From NCBI RefSeq assembly GCF_008831285.2, contig NC_045143.1, positions 25,877,662-25,941,661 of the forward strand: 64,000 nucleotides of DNA, in the 5' to 3' direction. Of this stretch, positions 22,223 to 35,312 are shown one piece after another. The stretch comes from Nymphaea colorata. Its lineage: Eukaryota; Streptophyta; Magnoliopsida; Nymphaeales; Nymphaeaceae. The number at the start of each line of letters is the position of its first letter. Position 1 is the first letter of the stretch. Below the pieces are notes generated by a model, which had not been told where the DNA came from, searched no databases, and worked only from the letters and a program-made list of their open reading frames with translations. Position numbers and translations under genes: made by a program.

Positions 22223-25200
22223 TCATCGACTGTATGGGGAAGACTTATATCATAGTATCTGCAGGTTATTTCCCCAATCCACTTTGTGATTGCTGATCGA
22301 GTACCTTGTTTTGCTGCTTCTCTTGACTTCGGCTTTAGATCATGTATTGGGAGGTTTTTAGTGCCACAATTTGGTCAGGTTTCAGTTGTAGGCATCAGGT
22401 GGATCCGTTGCATGTAGTTCTGATTTGATCAACTAACATGGACTGGAGGTCTCTTCAGGGATTTCTTTGTTTATAAAGTATGGTGCCTTCATTTCAATTA
22501 AGTTGTCATGCTCATCAAGAATGTTAGTGTTGTATGTTGTTGCTGTGGATAGGAAATTTTGGAAGTCTATGCTTGTTTTAGGCGAAACATTTTCCTCAGT
22601 TGTTAGCTTAATCTTTTTTTTCTCTGACCTAGATTCAAGAGTTTTGAGATTCGCCTCGTCACTTGGTCATGTTTCGTAGGGTAGATGGTGAACTCTAGGG
22701 TTATCATTTGAAGTCAACTGATGAGAATCAGTTCTCTAAGTGGTGTAGCTTGGTTCAGGCCTTTCATAGATATCTCAAAGAGGAAGCAAGTCAACATATC
22801 ATGCAAAGGAAGGGCAGCATAAGGTCATGGTAAGGAGTAGGTAGATGACATAAATAAAGTCAAGTCCATGACACCTCCATGTATGACGACATTGTGCTTG
22901 GATATTTTCTGCTAATGCTTTATTAGTTTGTGGTCAAGAACATATTTTGCAAAGTCCTCATGTAACCAGGGCACAAGACTGATCAACTTTGCTGGATAGT
23001 CGTACATTTAGAGTCTAACAGAGTCCAATCCCGTAGTTGTCATTATCATGCACTTGATGATTTTACAAAATCCACCACATAGGATTGGTTTATCTCGGGC
23101 TTCCTTTGGGGAAAGATTAGAGCTTAACGTAAACCATTTGTAAAACTTTCAATCAGTTGAGGACTCAACATTTATGGAAAATCATCACTATTAAACCAAC
23201 TTTTCATGTAGAAGTCCTTAGGAGAGTTGGTGAAGTTCATTTTTCCAACCCACCAGCCTATGCTATTTTGCATTCACCCTCTTCTTTAAAGTAGAATTCC
23301 TTTCTCTTTGGTGATATACCATTTAATGTTAAGAATTTTTGTAAAAGTGATAATTTTTAGTTTTGCTTTAAAACATTTTAAAAGTGTCTTCTCACATAAT
23401 GATGTGGCTTTTCTTTATTCTTAGTACCTCCTTGAGCAGAAGGATAAAATTTCAAATTTTTGTTGCCAAATAATGGAAGAGGAAAATTAAAAGATCCTGA
23501 ATATGAGCAGTAAGGAAAGGTCCTGTGAAGTTGAGAAAGTCTAGACTAGTTAATGCTATTGACTCTGGTAATCAAGCATTTGCAAGGATTTAGCAGGAAG
23601 ATATCTTGAGAGAGAAACCAAAATGTTTTGTAAGATCTTGGTAGGTAGCAAGATGAGAGTTGAGAGGTTGGCTCGGGGCTTGTGTAGTCATTCCTCTAGG
23701 TTAGTAATCAAGAGTATCGGGTAGGCATATAGGTGATTTATGTCTATACCGCGAAGAGAACGACTTTAGAACCTTTGGCTTGTCGAAAACCCGCAAGGTG
23801 AAGCGGGTTGGATACGCGACAAAGCAACACATAACCACCAAAGCAGTGGAGTTTCAGAGTAGCCTTTGGGATGGTGAGGTATTCCCTCAAAGGTGAAGGT
23901 TGGCCTAAAAAAGAAATAAAGAAAAAAAAATTTAAGGCAAAAGCTGAATGCAAGAGAAGAAAAAAAAAAGAGGAAAAAAAACAAAAGGTGTTTGCCAAGA
24001 GATGAAAGGCATGAAGGCTGAACTCATAGGAATTGAATGTGAAAATCTTTGGTAGATGTGCAGTCCTAGGGTCAATATCTTCTCCTATTTTTTATTACCT
24101 AAGATGCTGAGGATGATTCCTTTATGTTCATATTTTGGAAATTGAAAGGCATCCCTTCTAGAGATTTGATGATATTGATGCGAAATGAATCCTAATGCTT
24201 GTACGGTAGGTGCTATGTGTAAATGAAGGCCATATTATTTGCACAACAAGAGCACTCATGCTTATTAGTTAAATTGATCATTTTTAACTATTTCAAACTA
24301 AAACTTGACATCTCTAGTCATAGGAGGAACTAACCAGTCTCCTTTGGTCTTGAAATATGTTTGTCATTTCATTCCCAATCCCCTTTGGCTTGAAAGATGT
24401 TGGCCATTCCATTGCCAAACAATTATTCCATTCACGGTATAGATGAAACACCTCGAACCTAGTCAACTCATATTGAGTGTGACGAATTTCATTTCTTTGT
24501 CTCAAGAGATGCATATCATTTGGGATAAGTGATTAAGCCTGGCCCATTATTCCATCATAACCGAGTGTCTACAACATAACCCAGACTTAGGGTTGAGCTT
24601 GTCATGGAACACCTCTTATCTCTTTTTAAAAGGACCAATCAATTCTGTAGTCCATTTTGAACTGTGACATTTTTAAAAGGTTCTATTCATCGAAGTTGCA
24701 TGGGTTTTGGGTTTTATGTCCTCAGGTCCTTCATGGTTTTAGACGAGCATAATGCTCAGTTTCTTCTGTATCATGTTAGTGTCGGATTAGTTTAATAGAT
24801 CCTTTAGCTAGCTATTGCACTTGTCCAGCGGTTAAGGTCATTGGTTTGATTTGTATTCAGTAGGATCCTATTTGATTTAGTTTGATTATTTATTTTTGTT
24901 GAGTTGGGCAATTGTTTTCTGCTTTAATGGTTTTCTGCATAGTGTCATGTTTAGTTTTACTTTCATTGTAACATGGGTTGTTTAGGTGCTTTAGTGTCTT
25001 AGGTTCTTGGTTTTCCTTTTTCAATGCCTTCACTTGTGTTGCAGACCGACTATCCTTCGGTGCAACGCGGGCCAAATAGGCTTGAAAAAGTCAGCCTGTG
25101 ACAACTTGATTCTTTTGATAAATATAATCTGGTCAAATTCATGGGTGTGTGTAACATTCTGATAGAGTCTTCGAATTGCAAATCATACATAGTTATGATA

Positions 25201-25537
25201 CAATCATGTGTTTGCTAACATGGAAGCCTACATTCTAAAAATATGTGAATCTATTTTGTTCATATTGTTCGTATCGAACTCGCTTATAATACAATCATGT
25301 GTTAATCTACATTTTAAAAATATGCCAAGGCTGTCTCTAGAGTGGTAGAAAAGTTTTGTTTTCTCAGTTATTTTAGCAGGGAGAAGAATCTGAACTACTG
25401 GTTGGTTTGAAGAATGGAGGTAATTGTGCTTAAATTACTCGTTTCCTACTGTCATACTCTTTTGACTTTGGTTTATTCCTCTTTCTCTTTCTTTCTTTTC
25501 TTTTCATAGTGATTATTGTTATTTTGCACAGCTTATT
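22223..25537. other. Unclassified, no gene seen
   Basis: No recognisable domains. A-rich and T-rich frames at 23740-24000 are low complexity. The duplicated phrase CCAATCCCCTTTGGCTTGAAA-like at 24340 and 24375 is a short local repeat. Confidence 0.45.
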
Positions 25538-25735
25538 GCTGAGGCAACTTTGGTGGTTCATGCCATAAGTGCCACTGTCCATTTCTCCTTTGATCATAAA
25601 TTGTTAGTGCAGAATCTAGCACTTCAAGCAAAAAAAAAGGTGTTCTACAATGATATAATTGAAGTTGTTGAATCTGGTGGATTTCTTAGTGTGAAATTTC
25701 TGGTCACTACTATTTATTCTTGTTTTAGGTGGTAA
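25538..25735 (+). pseudogene. Exon-like open segment, unidentified
   Basis: After an acceptor-like TTTTGCACAG, an open + frame reads LIAEATLVVHAISATVHF and continues for about 65 codons to TGGTAA. The local composition is coding-like, and the start LIAEA resembles the LVAEA exon at 444-484. The similarity is too short to prove homology. No domain is recognised. Confidence 0.25.
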
Positions 25736-28631
25736 ACATGATGGATGGAAAAGTGGATGACTTGAAGCTTCTTTCGATCATATTTAATGCAAGCTTTCTA
25801 TAATGGGCATATTGAAGGGAAAAAAACGTGAGTTTACATTATGCAGTTTCTGGATTCATAGATGTCCAAAACATTTGTAGGTTATGCAAATAGATGGAGG
25901 TCCTTAGTTTCACTTCCTTTCTTGTGCTTATAATTTTCTAACGTTTTCTTTGTTCTTTTTCTACATGCAGCTTACTTCTTTGGATATTTGAAGAATATAT
26001 TTGGTTTAAACAAATCTAAAGCCGAAAGGATTATGCTTGAAGTTTTCTCTGTATTCTACCTTAGACAGCTTTCAAAAGCATTTTCTTAAGGAGAATTGGA
26101 GAGAGCAACTAGCAAAGGAACTTTCCTTCACAGTGAACTGCATTTTGACCCATTTCATTCATCCGAAGATTCCTCCATGTATTTTTGTAAGGGCATCTTT
26201 TGTAATTTTAGAATTGCAGGTCAGCCCAACCCCCATGTTTATATGGGGGGATTCAGAGAAGATGCTGTACATGCATAACATGCATACAGTGAGACACAAG
26301 TATTCTCTTTCCATGTTCAAAATGTATCATGGCTTGGAACCTCAACGATAATCCATTCTTGCTTTTTCATAATGTTTTTATCTCAATATTGGTCATTGAA
26401 ATTGTCCTCAAAGCTTACAAATTTTCTAAATGAAATCTTTTATGGTCTGCAGCAATTATTTTGATGACATGTTATTTCAATCATAAACTCACTCACATAG
26501 TCCCCTGTCATATATGTTCAACAGTTTCTATTTTTCGTTGTTTAGAGAAAACAAGCAGGGAACTTGCATTGTGCCAGTATCACTAGTTCTTTCCACACCA
26601 AATCTGATCTCTTTCTATAAATTTAAGTGTGACAGGTTGAGCTTTCGCATCAGTGAACTGGTTCTGGCAAGTTCTTTTTTCTTGTACAAGATTACTTAAC
26701 ACTGCCTCACATGAGCATAATCACTGTCCTCACTTTATTTTGCTGTGATAAGATACATCTCTTAAGATCACATGGACTTCTTGGAATGAATTTTAGCCTT
26801 TATCCCATGCATTTGATGTGAGTGCTCTGCTCGGCACCATCTTCATTTGTGTTGAAATCTGGTACTTTTGATCTCTGATATGTATGTTCTGGTTCGGATG
26901 GGAGAAACTTGGTAAGTCCTCTATTTGGATATGACTTCTGGTATCAGCCCTGACACAAGACCATGATTAGTTCATCATGGGGAGCACCAAAATCTTTTAC
27001 AAAAGGATTCAGTCTCCAACATGTAGAAGATGGACATTATGAAGACATCACATGTATATAGCTGGCGCCCGATGGTGAACTGAAACAGACTGGACCTTGG
27101 TAACTCAGATCTCCTACCTTTGGAGGTCAGTGTGACAGTGTCAAATATCGTCGCAGGACCCTTCAAAGCCTGTTTTGACTGGACAACTATGGGTTGGTGG
27201 ACTCTTCAGAAGGGAAGCCAGATAGTTGCTGTATATAAAGATGGGTTGGAGTCTCAGTTTGATGTTCCTGAAGTAAAAGTGTGTGTTTAAGTCATTGTTG
27301 TTCTTACATATTCTTGCTTTCCTCAGGGAAACAGACTCAGAGGTGGGCCACAAATGATCCGGTTGAGCTTGGACGGTAAGAGATTGTAGGTGACTAACTC
27401 ACTCTTTAGCACATGGGATTGGCAATTCTATCCAGAGATCTTGGAGGAGGGCTCACATATGCTGCGGAATGACATGGACATAGAGAAGGGTGGATTGAAG
27501 CTGAATCCAAACTTCTTTGTAGATTTTGGGCTTGAACTTGATGGTCCTATTTAGGGTTGACTTCGTGGTCATTTGAGAATAAATGAGATGAGAATGGAAA
27601 TAAGATGCATATTCAAACAAGAGTGCCCATTATGTTGAATTGCTCAAGAAGCACAACGCCTTGGATTGTTGGATTAATTTGGAGAATTCAAAGAGGTGGC
27701 ATGTCAACATCGTAGATAAGTTTTTAAATACAAAAGTAGAAGTCTTCGTCGCATGTTCTCCCTTCGTCGCATGTTCTCCCACCTTCACGGATGAAAAATG
27801 TTTCCCATCAAAGAAATGACGGTGAAAATTTTTCCCCAATTCTTTTTTTTGTCCCACACCATCCTTGAAAGAGGAGAAAAAGATGGATTGGGTTGCGGGC
27901 CACTTGAGTATAGAGTCAAGAACGGAATGCAGGAAACTAGCCCATCCATATCAAGGTATAGTGGACAAGGCTCGAGCTGTCCAACCCCACCAAAGCACAG
28001 ATTGAATCTTCTGTGGTTACTGCAGGTTCTAACTAGAGGAAAGATCAGTGTTTCAGGACCAGGCTAAGACTCACTTATAAAATGGCAGTGGCCCGGAGGG
28101 CAGTGGAGAACGGGCAAGTGGCCTAGAGAACAGTGGAGAACAGGCAAACGACCGATGGGTGAGAGAGTGAGAGATTAGAGTATTTTTGGGGGAAAAAGGA
28201 TGAGGAAGATTTACGACTGAAAAAGAAGCAACACAAAATAGTGCTGGGTGGGTGAGCCTCAGTCTGTGTGTGAAATGTGTAAGAGGGTGTTATGTGCCTG
28301 CATGACGTTTGCTGCAGATGAGATGCCAAGGTGTAAAGGGAATCAATGACAGCGATGAGGGAGACGACGACACTGAACGAGCAAAGGCCAGCCAAAGCAC
28401 CGGCAGCCATGGCAGCGGTGGTGGCAGACGCAGGAGGAGGAGGAAGAGACATACACGAGTTAGACTCTTGAAACCGTCTGCTTCTCCCCTCTTTCCTCGC
28501 CCTGCTGGATGATTGATCAAGAAGTTTGCGGTTTTCCTTTTTCTAATCTTGGTGTTGTTACGTGTTTTAGTTTGCCCTACAAATACTCTTTGCGGGGTCA
28601 GAGTTTGTTCTGGTTAATTGTTGTTTTTGGT
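25736..28631. other. Unclassified sequence upstream of the VAL-like exon
   Basis: No supported gene. An 18-base perfect tandem (CTTCGTCGCATGTTCTCC-type) occurs at 27745-27780. GC-rich frames at 28280-28510 lie on both strands, with a poly-Arg/Gly stretch on + and a hydrophobic Ala-rich stretch on -. The region may have been the promoter and leader of the VAL-like gene, but no motif proves it. Confidence 0.4.
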
Positions 28632-28681
28632 TGGAGGAAATTAAGGTCCGGCGACGTGGCCGAGCTATGTGACCGCTGCAA
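28632..28681 (+). pseudogene. VAL/HSI2-like first zinc-finger exon remnant
   Basis: The frame reads WRKLRSGDVAELCDRCK and stops at a donor GTACGT. VAL1/VAL2 proteins (B3-domain repressors that recruit Polycomb to seed-maturation genes and FLC) begin with a Cys-rich segment. In it, a Trp followed by LRSG, a short linker and LCDRCG is conserved and ends an exon. The match is short but includes the Cys pair and the exon border. An upstream CxxxxC segment was not found. VAL B3 remnants on the same strand at 37.1-37.8 kb support the assignment. A gypsy derivative lies between them. Confidence 0.5.
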
Positions 28682-30092
28682 GTACGTTCTTTTTTCCTCT
28701 GTTTCATTCTTTTTTTGTCTGGTTGTTGCCCAGCTTGGAGATCAGCGTAAAGAAGACATCTCTGTTGTTCTTGAAATAGTGTTTTACATCCTCGTTGGGA
28801 CGATTAAGTTGATGGACGCATAATTAAATTGATGGTTGCTGGAATTTTCTGTGTATAAAATTTTCTCGGGTACAAAGGATCTTGATTCGCCAGAAATGTG
28901 AATTTTATTTTTTTTTAAGCTTTTTCTCACTAATAATTTTCGGCAGAATGACAAGTTTGCCACCTTTGGAATCACATGGTTTTCTCTAAGTTGTCACTCT
29001 AAAACTGTTAGGACTTTTGAAGGGCTAGATTTAATATTGGATTTGACCCTTCACGACATTTTCCAAACAAATGTACGTGTTGATATCTACAGAGATTATA
29101 TCGGAATTCGAGGCTCCCTTAAGACGATGTCTACTTTTCTCTCTTAAGTTTTATCCTATGCATTCTCTTGGGATCTGCATAGGAATGCCCAAATCAAATT
29201 ATTTTCATATTCTCCAGTAGAATTACATCAGCGTCCGCTTGAAAAAAACATAGATATCTGGCTTTTTCTATCTGTGAAATTTTTACGGAGTCTGTATGTG
29301 TGGAGTGTATGCCCATGGTGATGATGTGCTGGGTGTCACACACTCGAGCAGATTTGACAAGGAAAGCTATACGTCTTACTGTGGAAGCCTTCACTTTTCT
29401 TTTCATTTGGTGCAGAAGTCGATCATTTCTTGGTTATTGAAGCGGTCGTGTGCAGAAAATGTGGTTCCTTTTCCCTGTTCTAGGCGAATTTTGTAAAGAA
29501 TGAAGCTTTCTTATTTGTTTAAATGCATGCAGATGGCCTTTTTATCCTCGGTATTCAGCAATACTTCACAGCTCAATCTGCTACAAGTCCTCCAATGGCG
29601 GTCAATCTCCAATGCGCAGGCTCCTAGTGTTTAAGACAACACTAGCAGTTTACTGTTCTTGTAAGAAACAGCTGAACAGAAAGTAATGGAGGAGGTGTGT
29701 CACCCGAATAGCAGGAAACCCCAATTGTGTGATGTAGATTGGGGGAAAATATCTTCAGATTGGCGCTGAAGATCACCCTTCCCCTTCAAATGGACGATAG
29801 ATTGCAATGAAGTCCACCACCAGCCTGCTATGGCTGTGATGTGCGCTTCCAAAAATAGGAGCAGCCACTATATGCAATCAGAAATCTCAGATGAATGCAG
29901 GAGTGGAGATGCTTCACCGGAGATGAGATCAACCCCTACTATCTGTAATCGAATTTGGGGGATGTTGGCGTCGAATGGGCGACGATGCACGCCTCTTCAA
30001 GACAGCTCCTTGCTACAAGATCGAGCTCCAACAGGTTCTGCTTCTCGCCTAATTCAACAGCTCGCTGCCACAGCTATTAGCAGAGAGTATGG
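28682..30092. other. Intron-like sequence of the VAL-like relic
   Basis: T-rich sequence with no exon recognised. From about 29570 the composition becomes GC-richer and resembles the flank of the gypsy derivative. The words CTGTAATCGAATTTGGGG at 29941 echo CTGTAATAGAATTTGGGG at 30190. The outer limit of the element may therefore lie left of 30093. Confidence 0.4.
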
Positions 30093-31644
30093 TGTTGTGA
30101 AGGAATCAAGAGCTCAAGCAGAAGATAATTCTACAAATAATCAAGCTCAAGTCATGGAGAATGCATCAGAGAATCGATTTCACCCAAGTCTGTAATAGAA
30201 TTTGGGGAAACGGGCGAGAATCCATCACGCAGGTGTGGAACCAGCTCCCAGACTTGCGTTTCTTTAAAAAATCATAACTCTGTGTACATAGGTCCAAAAA
30301 TCACGAATTTGATATGGAGGAAGCCAAGATCTGGAGGATTAGACGCTCCAAAAATCAGCACCAAAGTCGTTTCCAATAGGTGACTTGTTGAAGCTTGAAA
30401 TTGCATCTGGTTTTGCCTGAAATCAGCCTTTCGTAGGACTCAGGCATCGTCTGGTGCCAATCACCATAAAAAATTCACCAAAATTCAACCGTAGCTCGGA
30501 TTGAGCTAAAAATTGGACCAGAAATAGCTGAGATTCTGATGTACGAACGCCTAAAAATTCAGCTTTAAAGCAGCTTTCAAAGTTGAGTCGTTGAGGATTG
30601 AAATCAGCCAAGTTTTTGGTGTCACTCAGAACTGCGCCGCCTAATTCCGCGATCCGCTGTCATGATTCCGATCAGCTCCGGCGAACTATCCAAAACAGCT
30701 CGGATTCTTCCCAATCATCACCAGAATGATCCCCCAAGAGTTACGAAGACGTCTGAGCCATTTCCCTGATTAGATCAGCCTCTGATCGCGGAATTGTGCT
30801 GATTTTCAGAGATTGTCGTCGCTATCTTTAGAACAGGAATTCAGCCTTTGTTTCTTCATCTTTAGTCAGTCGATTCCTCACTGTTTAGCTCATCGCAAGG
30901 GATACGCAACAATTAGACAAAGATTCGATAGTAAAAACGATTCTTAAAAGAATTGAAATCGATCTAAGTCAGACGTTAGGTGATCTACCTGAAACATGGA
31001 TCGTTCTCTCCTGAACTCGTCAGCATCTCAAATCCTTCGATATCAGTCAGATCAGACCGACCTATTCTTCTCCTTAGATGAGTTGACTGAAATCGATCAG
31101 AACGTCAACATCCTCTCCACTTCTGATCGGGTAAACAGGAAGTTCTTGTGGTAGAATATCCATGGAGAAGGATTTCTTACCGATTGAGAAGTTCCTCCAG
31201 CTGTCGACATGTAGTTCAGCAATTCCTCGGATGAGCTACGATCCGCTGCACAACCGAATGATCCTTCTTCCGATTCCAGCCTCTAAGTGCCTCAAGGATT
31301 GGGGAGCACTTGTGCTGTGATCGGATCTACTTCTACACTATATTCGACGTCTACAGTTCCGGTAGCCTTCCCGGTTCGGCTCCTCTAGTTCTGTTGGCGA
31401 TCTTCTTCTCTAGCAAAGTCTCCTTCGCTGGCCAAGCTTTTGGCGCCACACTTAAGCAACTCAAACTCTCTTGCACGCGAGGGAAAATATTTCTTTTATT
31501 GACTCAATTTCCAAAAGTTACGAGTTTTGTCACAGTCTCCAGCTTATATGCCGCTGGATTGTCTCGGGTTTAACCCGTTGTCTCGGACTGATACGAGTAC
31601 AAGACCTGACTCAATCAAATCCAAAAACAAACAAATACAATGAC

Positions 31645-31720
31645 TCAGTCTGGGCTTGAACCCAGCCGTGACGTGCTCGAGTTAGCCTGAGCTCTTGCCA
31701 ACTAAACCTGACCCGGACGC
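31645..31720 (-). other. tRNA-like A-box/B-box pattern in repeat A
   Basis: On the minus strand, GGTTTAGTTGGCAAGAGC resembles an A box with D-arm. The segment GGTTCAAGCCC about 40 bases on fits the RNA polymerase III B box. The intervening bases do not form a good anticodon arm, and the acceptor stem is poor, so this is not a tRNA gene. It may be an old SINE head. A chance match is possible. Confidence 0.35.
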
Positions 31721-31899
31721 ACTCTGGGTTGCGCCGAGTCTTCCTTGGTCTCTTACAGCTGACGCACTCTTTCTCTGCCCGAACGAGCAACCTCTGCTCT
31801 TCTGCCTTGCTCTACTGACCACTGACCTGACCGAACCTAGTCCCTTCCATGGTCTACTCAGCTGACCAAACCTTGCTTCAACCCATTGTATGCTCCTCG

Positions 31900-32785
31900 C
31901 TCTCGTCACCGGCTGCAATCTGTAGGTCGCATCTCTCTTTAGTCTTCAAATTAACCTCACAACAGATATCGCTGCCCTCCGCAATCTCCCTCGCCGGCTT
32001 GCGCCTAACACTTTACGCTTCGGTCTCCTCAGAAGTAAGGTTAACCTCACTAGCCTCCGGACTGCCTATCTCAATCGGCCCTTCAGTCTTGCCCTCTACA
32101 TTTAGTGCCTCTGCTTTGCTCGACATGGAATTACCCTCACTTTGCTCAAAACGCCTAGGCCCTCCGTGTATCTACTCTCGGTAAACCTCACAATGCCTAA
32201 AGTCAATAGATTCAACTGATGCCTCACTATCCATCTCCCCGCTTCCGACCATGACTGCGATAGCGGCTGGTATCCCACCTATGTCCTCGGTAGCCTCCTC
32301 GGCCACACTCGACTGTGCTCTAGGTAGGTGCACATCAAGTCCACACCCCTTGAATGGAGCTTGTCCCCAAGCTCTCTTTTGACAGTCATCACGGTCTGTT
32401 GGAACTGCCTTAATATAGTTCACATCTCCACCCTCACCTACCCAGCTTGGATGAGGACCATACTCCCTCGGCAAGGACCTTAGTAAAGACTTTTGGTATA
32501 TGGGAGGTCCTTGGTCACCCTGTAGGCATTTGTCATGAACCCAATTTCCTGACATCCTCTATCATGGGCTTGCCAAAGTCGGCCCCCACTTTTGTCAACG
32601 AACTTCTCAACAAGTAACAGTTTTTGGTCGGTGTTGTTAGCATTAGCACACCATGCTTCCACTGCTCTCTTAGCCTTCACCTCGAGCATATAATATGACT
32701 GTATAGGGTTTTTCATAACAGTCTTGGACTGTTCTGCAATTTGCTGCATTTGAGCCTTTTTCAGATGTGATTCCTTCTTTTCCAT
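31900..32785 (-). pseudogene. Unrecognised ORF relic in repeat A
   Basis: Two overlapping minus-strand frames (32785-32480 and 32555-32172) read as one protein broken by a frameshift near 32490. Text such as IQSYYMLEVKAKRAVEAWC and REYGPHPSWVGEGGDVNY has coding-like composition. Repeat B carries the same text at 36332-35721. A further acidic tail is readable to about 31900. The two copies differ at scattered residues but share the break. I do not recognise a family; it may be an accessory or upstream retrotransposon ORF or a captured host exon. Confidence 0.45.
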
Positions 32786-32869
32786 GGAAGAACTACTGCC
32801 CAGCTGGTCTGACCCTTCTCCCAGACCTTGTGCTGTTATGGTCTTTGCAGACTTTGTGTCAACAGCTGT

Positions 32870-33271
32870 TCAGAGAACTTGTCCTTCGCTATTCTCCTTA
32901 GGGAACATAATGCTCTTGGTGGCAAAGTCCCATTGGATTTTTCCCAACGTCCTGAACCATTGCATTCCCAAAACTACATCAACTCCATGGATAGGCAGAA
33001 TACATAAGTCCATCATAAATGGTACATTTTGAATATGAAGCACCCTATCCTTGCATAACTCCTTGCATGTGTGACGTGTTCCATCACTGGTTTGGACATC
33101 AAAAGAATATATCACTTCACTTTTACCACCTATCAATTGAGTTGTCCCTGGACTTATGAAATTAGTAGCTGATCCCGTGTCTAGGAGAGCTAATACTTTA
33201 TGGTTACTGATGTATCCAACCACCTTCATGGGATCCGGATGTCTTATATTAGCTATCGTGTGACATAGCAC
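32870..33271 (-). pseudogene. Ty3/gypsy aspartic protease
   Basis: A 133-codon open frame holds a retropepsin. The active-site motif LALLDTGSATNFIS lies near 33195-33160, with the catalytic Asp present. The second conserved block is VVLGMQWFRTLGKIQWDF near 32960-32905. This is the normal architecture of gypsy Pol N-termini (DTG... then LGxxWL). It processes Gag-Pol in a live element. The frame ends at the border with repeat A, where RT should follow, so Pol is truncated. The zinc knuckle lies just upstream on the same strand. Confidence 0.85.
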
Positions 33272-33392
33272 CTGGCTGTCATCATGAGATTCATAGTTCG
33301 GCCTTTCTCCTGGCTGTCTTGCTCTCTAGCTGATTGCTCAACTTTATACTCTTCATCTTCGTCATCTATGACTATGAACAACTTGATTGCTT

Positions 33393-33740
33393 CGCACTTC
33401 TATCCACGAAACCACTTGACATCACAATGATAACACAACCCCTTTGCCATTCTCTCATCCCGCTCTTGATGGGTAATGTATTGTTTCTTAGTGCTGTTAG
33501 AGGTTGGCTGTGGTACCTCCTTCTTCTTTGGTAACATTACTGGATCCGCGGTCTGGTCAGATGTGGGTCAAACCTTTTGCCTTGCTCTTGGAGAGCCCAT
33601 TTCCGTTCCATTTTCTCTTTTTTGTGTCGGGCAACTTTCATGCATATCTTTAAGTCACGAGATTCTTGGGAAAGCACAGCCAACTGAATATCAGGCTGCA
33701 ATCCCCCAATGAAAGCTCCTACTAATGAAAGCTCAAGCAA
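33393..33740 (-). pseudogene. Ty3/gypsy gag C-terminus with zinc knuckle
   Basis: The minus-strand frame 33740-33537 reads AFIGGLQPDIQLAVLSQ, matching the Gag C-terminal helix region of gypsy elements (usually F-x-GGL-x-x-x-I). About 100 bases downstream a CCHC zinc knuckle reads KGLCYHCDVKWF, followed by KCEAIKLF. A stop replaces the His position (33393-33440). In live elements this segment packages RNA. The Gag N-terminus is missing where the frame meets repeat B. Confidence 0.8.
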
Positions 33741-35234
33741 AAGATAATTCTACAGATCATCAAGCTCAAGTCATGGAGAATGCACCAGATAATCGATTTC
33801 ACCCAAGTCTATAACAGAATTTGGGGAAACGGGCAAGAATCCCTCTCACAGGTGTGGAACCAGCTAGCATTCCTTCAAAAAATCATAACTCCATGTACAG
33901 AGGTCCAAAAATCACGAAATTTGATCTGGAGGAAGCCAAGATCTTGGAGGATTAGACGCTCCAAAAATCAGCCCCAAAGTCGATTCCAGTAGGTGACTCA
34001 TTGAAGCTTGAAGTTGCGCCTGGTTTTGCCTTAAATCAGCCAGTCGCAGGACTCAGGCAACATCTAGAGCCAGTCACCTTCAAAAATTCACCAAAATTAA
34101 ACCGCAGCTCGGATTGAGATGAAATTTGGACCAGTGATAGCTGAGATTCTGATGTAGGAACACCCAAAAAATTCAGCTTCAAAGTAGCTCACAAAAGGTG
34201 AGTCATTGAGGATTGCAATCAGCCTAGTTTCTGGTGTCACTCAGAACTGCGCTGCCTAATTCCGCGATCCGACGTCATGATGCTGATCAGCTCCGGCCAA
34301 CTATCCAAAACAGCTCAGATTCGTCCCAAACTTCACCAGAATGATCCCCCAAGAGTTATGAAGACGTCTGAGCCATTTTCCTGCTCAGATCAACCTTCGA
34401 TCGCTGCAATTATGCTTATTTTCAGAGATTGCCGTCGCTGTCTTCAGAACAGGTATTCAGCCTCTGTTTCTTCATCTTCAGTCAGTCGATTCCTCACTGT
34501 TCCACTCTGTAGCTCATTGCAAGGGATACGCAACAATTAGACACAGATTATGATAGTAAGAATCGATTCTTAAAAGAATTGAAATTGATCTAAGTCAGAC
34601 ATTAGGCGATCTACCTAAACAGGGATCGTTCTCGCCTGAACTTGTCAGCATTTCAAATCCTTCGATCTCAGTAGATCAGACCGACCTATTCTTCTCGTTA
34701 GATGAGTTGACTGAAATCGATCAGAACGTCAGCATCCTCTCCACTTCTGATCGGGTTAACAGGAAGGTCTCCCGTAGAATGTTCACAGAGAAGAATTTCT
34801 TACCGATTCAAGAAATCCTCGGATGAGCTACGATCTGCTGCACAACCGAGTGATCCTTCTTCCGATTCCAGCCTCTAAGTGCCTCAAAGATTGGAGAGCA
34901 CTTGCACTGTGATCAGATCTACTTCTGCACTGTATTCGATGTCTATAGTTCCAGTAGCCTTCCTGGTTCGGCTCCTCTGGTTCTGTAGGCGATCTTCTTC
35001 TCTAGCAAAGTCTCCTTCGCTGGCCAAGCTTTTGGCACCACACTTAAGTACCTCAAACTCTCTCAGGTGGGAGAGAAAATATTTCTTTTATCAATTCAAT
35101 TTCCAAAAGTTACGAGTTTTGGCACAGTCTCCAGCTTATATGCCGCTGGACTGTCTCGGGTTTAACCCGTTGTCTAGGACTGATACGAGTACAAGACCTG
35201 ACTCAATAAAATCCAAAACAAAACAAATACAATG

Positions 35235-35312
35235 ACTCGGTCTGGGCTTGAACCCAGCCGTGACGCGCTCAAGTTAGCCTGGGCTCTTGCCAACTAAACC
35301 TGACCCGGACGC
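35235..35312 (-). other. tRNA-like A-box/B-box pattern in repeat B
   Basis: Counterpart of 31645-31720. The A-box-like GGTTTAGTTGGC and the B-box GGTTCAAGCCC are both unchanged, while the bases around them differ at several sites. Retention in both copies may be chance, given the overall similarity. Confidence 0.35.

Larger units (their letters stand above)
30093..32864 (-). repeat. 2.7-kb direct repeat A (LTR-like)
   Basis: It matches 33727-36447 along its whole length from about 30105, with frequent substitutions and small indels. The plus-strand right end is CTTTGTGTCAACA. It contains the unrecognised ORF relic at 31900-32785 and a tRNA-like segment at 31645-31720. Both are on the minus strand. 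Confidence 0.88.

Noticed and set aside
28123-28520. Minus-strand hydrophobic ORF near the VAL-like exon
   Set aside because: It overlaps frames on the other strand in a GC-rich leader-like region, and nothing conserved is visible.
31645-31720. Functional tRNA gene
   Set aside because: Only the A-box-like and B-box-like parts fit. The anticodon arm and acceptor stem do not pair properly.
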